From positions 1 through 7,793 of the forward strand of contig JANXTP010000388.1 in assembly GCA_025352345.1 (NCBI GenBank): a stretch of 7,793 bases of DNA, written 5' to 3'. Both the position numbers and the translations under genes were made by a program. The notes below the pieces were generated by a model. The model was not told the origin of the DNA, did not search any database, and worked only from the letters and a program-made list of their open reading frames with translations. Below, piece after piece: positions 5,905 through 7,793 of this stretch (its first letter is position 1; every line of letters begins with the position of its first letter). Origin of the DNA: Burkholderiales bacterium. Its GTDB lineage: Bacteria > Pseudomonadota > Gammaproteobacteria > Burkholderiales > Burkholderiaceae_C.

Positions 5905-6256
5905 GCGCGGGTCATCTTGGTGCATGGGGCGAGTTTCCAAATCAGCGAGCAGCCGCAGCAGCCGCCTCGGCCGACCTGGTGCCTTGCTTCAGGGCGTTGG
6001 CGCTCGATGCGCCTTGCCCTCATCCGTGCGCGGGCCGGTGGAGTTCTGCCACAGGCGACAGTGGGTCAGCATCCCGGCCGAATAATCGACTGCTGTGAAC
6101 AATCACCGAACGACGAGCGCCCATCACCGACTCGCTTTGCGACCGGGCAAACCAAATGCTTCAACGCGACGTTGTGGATAAAGGCTTGGTTCAACGGGCT
6201 CGCTCACGACGCTCGGAGCCATGGCGAGCGTCGATTGATATGGGACATTGAACATC
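5905..6256. other. Non-coding stretch before the small exported protein
   Basis: About 350 bp without a convincing gene. The frames open here read into the downstream repeat gene out of phase and have no motif. The only structure I see is the inverted repeat at 6207-6233. I found no clear sigma-70 promoter and no T-rich terminator for the upstream gene. Confidence 0.6.
6207..6233. repeat. 9-bp inverted repeat upstream of the small exported protein
   Basis: CGACGCTCG at 6207-6215 and its perfect complement CGAGCGTCG at 6225-6233 are separated by 9 nt. The repeat ends 23 nt before the ATG at 6257. No T-run follows, so an operator or a leader hairpin is more likely than a terminator. Confidence 0.5.
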
Positions 6257-6478
6257 ATGAAGAAGAACTTCCTTGCAGCCGCCCTTTTGTCGACGATCTC
6301 CCTGGTCTCGTTTGCTCAGGCGCCAGTCGACAAGCACGACAAGGCCATGAGCGACGCGCCGAAGCACGAGAAGGCCATGAACGAAGAGCCGAAGCATGAA
6401 AAAGCCATGAAGGGTTCGGAAAAACACAGCCAGAAGCATCACAACAAGAAACCGTCGGGCAGCGCCGACACCAAGTAA
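6257..6478 (+). CDS. Small exported Lys/His/Met-rich repeat protein
   Basis: Product of 73 residues. The N-terminus is a clear Sec signal peptide: MKK, hydrophobic core FLAAALLSTISLVS, then SFA before the likely cut after Ala20, so the mature part of about 53 residues is periplasmic or secreted. The mature chain is three 10-residue repeats (26-55) of the type KHEKAMxxxP followed by a Lys/His-rich tail (KHSQKHHNKK). The charge is strongly positive and the His and Met residues are regularly spaced, which could bind metal ions or anionic polymers; this is inference. It resembles in style the short exported pentapeptide MxKDx repeat proteins of Burkholderiales, but the repeat here is different. 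ATG 6257 was chosen over TTG 6248 because it begins the signal peptide directly. A strong terminator follows 19 nt after the stop, so it is probably a single-gene unit. Confidence 0.85.
   Translation: MKKNFLAAALLSTISLVSFAQAPVDKHDKAMSDAPKHEKAMNEEPKHEKAMKGSEKHSQKHHNKKPSGSADTK
6332..6421 (+). repeat. Three in-frame 30-bp tandem repeats
   Basis: Units at 6332-6361, 6362-6391 and 6392-6421 each begin AAGCA(C/T)GA and share the segment encoding KH(D/E)KAM. They differ by scattered, often silent changes, which shows selection on the peptide rather than a fresh duplication. A degenerate fourth unit begins at 6422. Confidence 0.9.
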
Positions 6479-6497
6479 ATCCAGACTCGACCAGGGC

Positions 6498-6532
6498 GGG
6501 GGCCTGAGGCGACTCAGGCCCCCTTCCCATTT
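6498..6532 (+). terminator. Rho-independent terminator
   Basis: Perfect 11-bp stem GGGGGCCTGAG (6498-6508) and CTCAGGCCCCC (6513-6523) with a GCGA tetraloop, followed by TTCCCATTT. It lies just after the stop of the small exported protein. The T-tract is interrupted, but the stem is very stable. Confidence 0.85.
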
Positions 6533-6579
6533 CTGCACCACACTCTTCGCAAGACATTAAGCCGATTCCAAGGCGACAT

Positions 6580-6600
6580 GCCGGGGCTGTTGCTCCCGGC
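6580..6600 (+). other. Hairpin in the leader of the transporter gene
   Basis: GCCGGG (6580-6585) pairs with CCCGGC (6595-6600) across a 9-nt loop, followed by TTTG, about 20 nt before the transporter ATG. It could be a leader hairpin, or chance in GC-rich DNA. Confidence 0.25.
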
Positions 6601-6620
6601 TTTGCCGCATCTGATCTGAT

Positions 6621-7793
6621 ATGCCCACTGAGCCGATCCGTCCGCCGCTGCCGGGGCCTTCTTCCGTCAATACAGGCCTGCGCCAGATTCCCGCTGGCGT
6701 CTGGGTGCTGGGGTTCGTCAGCCTGTTGATGGACATCTCGTCGGAGATGGTCCACTGCCTGCTGCCGCTGTTCATGGTGGGCACCCTCGGCGCCAGCGCC
6801 TTCACGGTTGGCGTGATCGAAGGCCTGGGTGAGTCGACGGCGCTGATCGTCAAGGTGTTCTCCGGCGTCCTGAGCGACTACCTGGGCCGGCGCAAGGGGC
6901 TGGCGCTCTTCGGCTACGCCTTGGGTGCGCTCACCAAGCCCTTGTTCGCGCTGGCGCCGACGACCGGGGTGGTGTTGACCGCGCGCCTGCTCGATCGGCT
7001 GGGCAAAGGCGTGCGCGGAGCACCTCGGGATGCGCTGGTGGCCGACATCACGCCACCGCAGATCCGCGGTGCCGCCTTCGGTCTGCGGCAGTCACTCGAC
7101 ACCATCGGCGCATTTCTCGGGCCGCTGATCGCGGTCGGGTTGATGCTGCTGTGGGCCAACGACTTTCGGGCTGTGTTCTGGGTGGCGGTGTGGCCGGGCC
7201 TGATGGCGGTCGCCTTGCTGCTGATCGGCGTGCACGAGCCCGCACACCAAGATAGGGCACGCAGAATGAATCCGATCACGCGCGCGAATCTCTCGCGCCT
7301 GAGCCGAAGTTACTGGTGGGTCGTGGTCATCGGCGCGGTGTTCACCCTGGCGCGCTTCAGTGAGGCCTTTCTGGTCTTGCGCGCCCAGCAAGGCGGAATT
7401 CCGGTCGCGCTGGTCCCGCTGGTGATGGTGGCGATGAACCTGGTGTACGCGGGCTCCGCCTATCCATTCGGGAAGCTGTCGGACCGCATGCATCACGGCA
7501 GCTTGCTGGCGTTGGGGCTCGTCGTGTTGATCGCCGCCGATCTGGTGCTGGCCAGCGGCACCCGTTGGCCGACGCTGCTGGTCGGTGTGGGCCTGTGGGG
7601 CGTGCACATGGGCATGACCCAGGGCTTGCTGGCGACCATGGTTGCGGATACGGCGCCCGAAGATCTGCGCGGAACGGCCTACGGCTTCTTCAACCTTGTA
7701 AGCGGCATCGCCATGTTGATCGCAAGCGCCTTGGCGGGCCTGCTGTGGGACCGGCTTGGCGCAGCGTTCACCTTCTATGCGGGCGCCGTTTTC
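6621..7793 (+). CDS. Major facilitator superfamily transporter (3' end outside window)
   Basis: Inner-membrane secondary transporter, 391 residues visible and still open at the window end; such proteins usually have 400-450, so little is missing. A short polar N-terminus (1-25) is followed by hydrophobic helices. The first contains the acidic turn LLMDISSEM at about 35-43. The superfamily signature between helices 2 and 3 is GVLSDYLGRRKG at 82-93, with a weaker copy in the second half (GKLSDRM). Between helices 4 and 5 lies the distinctive loop DRLGKGVRGAPRDALVAD at 125-142, and the repeat-like element APEDLRGTAYGFFNL occurs late in the second half. A basic loop, HQDRARRM, separates the two halves. 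The substrate cannot be named. ATG 6621 is the first in frame after a stop at 6612-6614; no clear ribosome binding site. A terminator separates it from the gene before, so its promoter should lie in 6533-6620. Confidence 0.93.
   Translation, partial: MPTEPIRPPLPGPSSVNTGLRQIPAGVWVLGFVSLLMDISSEMVHCLLPLFMVGTLGASAFTVGVIEGLGESTALIVKVFSGVLSDYLGRRKGLALFGYALGALTKPLFALAPTTGVVLTARLLDRLGKGVRGAPRDALVADITPPQIRGAAFGLRQSLDTIGAFLGPLIAVGLMLLWANDFRAVFWVAVWPGLMAVALLLIGVHEPAHQDRARRMNPITRANLSRLSRSYWWVVVIGAVFTLARFSEAFLVLRAQQGGIPVALVPLVMVAMNLVYAGSAYPFGKLSDRMHHGSLLALGLVVLIAADLVLASGTRWPTLLVGVGLWGVHMGMTQGLLATMVADTAPEDLRGTAYGFFNLVSGIAMLIASALAGLLWDRLGAAFTFYAGAVF

Noticed and set aside
6058..6085. GCCGAATAA resembling a sigma-28 -10 element
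   Set aside because: The -35 position reads ACAGTGGG, a poor match to TAAAGTTT, and the next start codon is more than 170 nt away.
5917..6399. Plus-strand frame of 160 codons running into the repeat gene
   Set aside because: Its repeated Glu-Gly-His-Glu-Arg-Arg end is only the out-of-phase reading of the 30-bp repeats, which make sense in the frame starting at 6257 with a signal peptide.
6191..6541. Minus-strand frame of 116 codons with a hydrophobic stretch
   Set aside because: It is antisense to the signal peptide and repeat region and crosses the terminator; the plus-strand frame is better supported.
7092..7607. Minus-strand frame of 171 codons
   Set aside because: It is antisense to the transporter, which has the superfamily motifs and helices on the plus strand; the minus frame is His/Gln-rich and without motif.
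1..7793. Mobile elements, CRISPR arrays, tRNA or rRNA genes
   Set aside because: I looked for transposase motifs, terminal repeats, regularly spaced repeats and RNA-gene signatures and found none.

Overview
The window looks like chromosomal DNA of a GC-rich, motile proteobacterium, most likely a betaproteobacterium of the order Burkholderiales. That placement is an inference from codon usage (strong G/C preference at third positions), protein style and gene content, and was not tested by any search. The first two thirds form a light-sensing and cyclic-di-GMP locus. The last third holds less related genes.

Layout. Positions 2-226 (+) encode the C-terminal 74 residues of photoactive yellow protein (PYP), including the chromophore cysteine. 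It is followed 5 nt later by a short adenylate-forming ligase (232-1491, +), the expected p-coumarate-activating enzyme Pcl, which carries an acyl-carrier-like N-terminal domain. Convergent to these, a three-gene operon runs on the minus strand from 5042 down to 1416: a second, divergent PYP (5042-4650), a PAS-PAS-GGDEF diguanylate cyclase with intact active and inhibitory sites (4635-3316), and a PAS-GGDEF-EAL protein (3291-1416) that is split by a single-base frameshift at 2092-2094. The cyclase and the EAL protein share a closely similar N-terminal PAS domain, so they look like an antagonistic pair made by duplication of a sensor. A good match to a flagellar sigma-28 (FliA) promoter lies 33-59 nt upstream of the second pyp, which would place the operon in the motility regulon.

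Right part. After an intergenic stretch (5043-5493) come a conserved-looking hypothetical gene (5494-5904, +), another non-coding stretch with a 9-bp inverted repeat just upstream of the next gene, a small exported Lys/His/Met-rich repeat protein (6257-6478, +) with a strong rho-independent terminator, and a major facilitator transporter (6621 to the window end, +) that runs off the edge.

Working model (inference): Pcl supplies activated p-coumarate to one or both PYPs. The PYPs sense blue light. The second PYP, co-transcribed with a c-di-GMP synthase and a c-di-GMP hydrolase under flagellar control, passes the signal to the swimming-versus-attachment decision. No tyrosine ammonia-lyase gene is present here; it may lie upstream of position 1.
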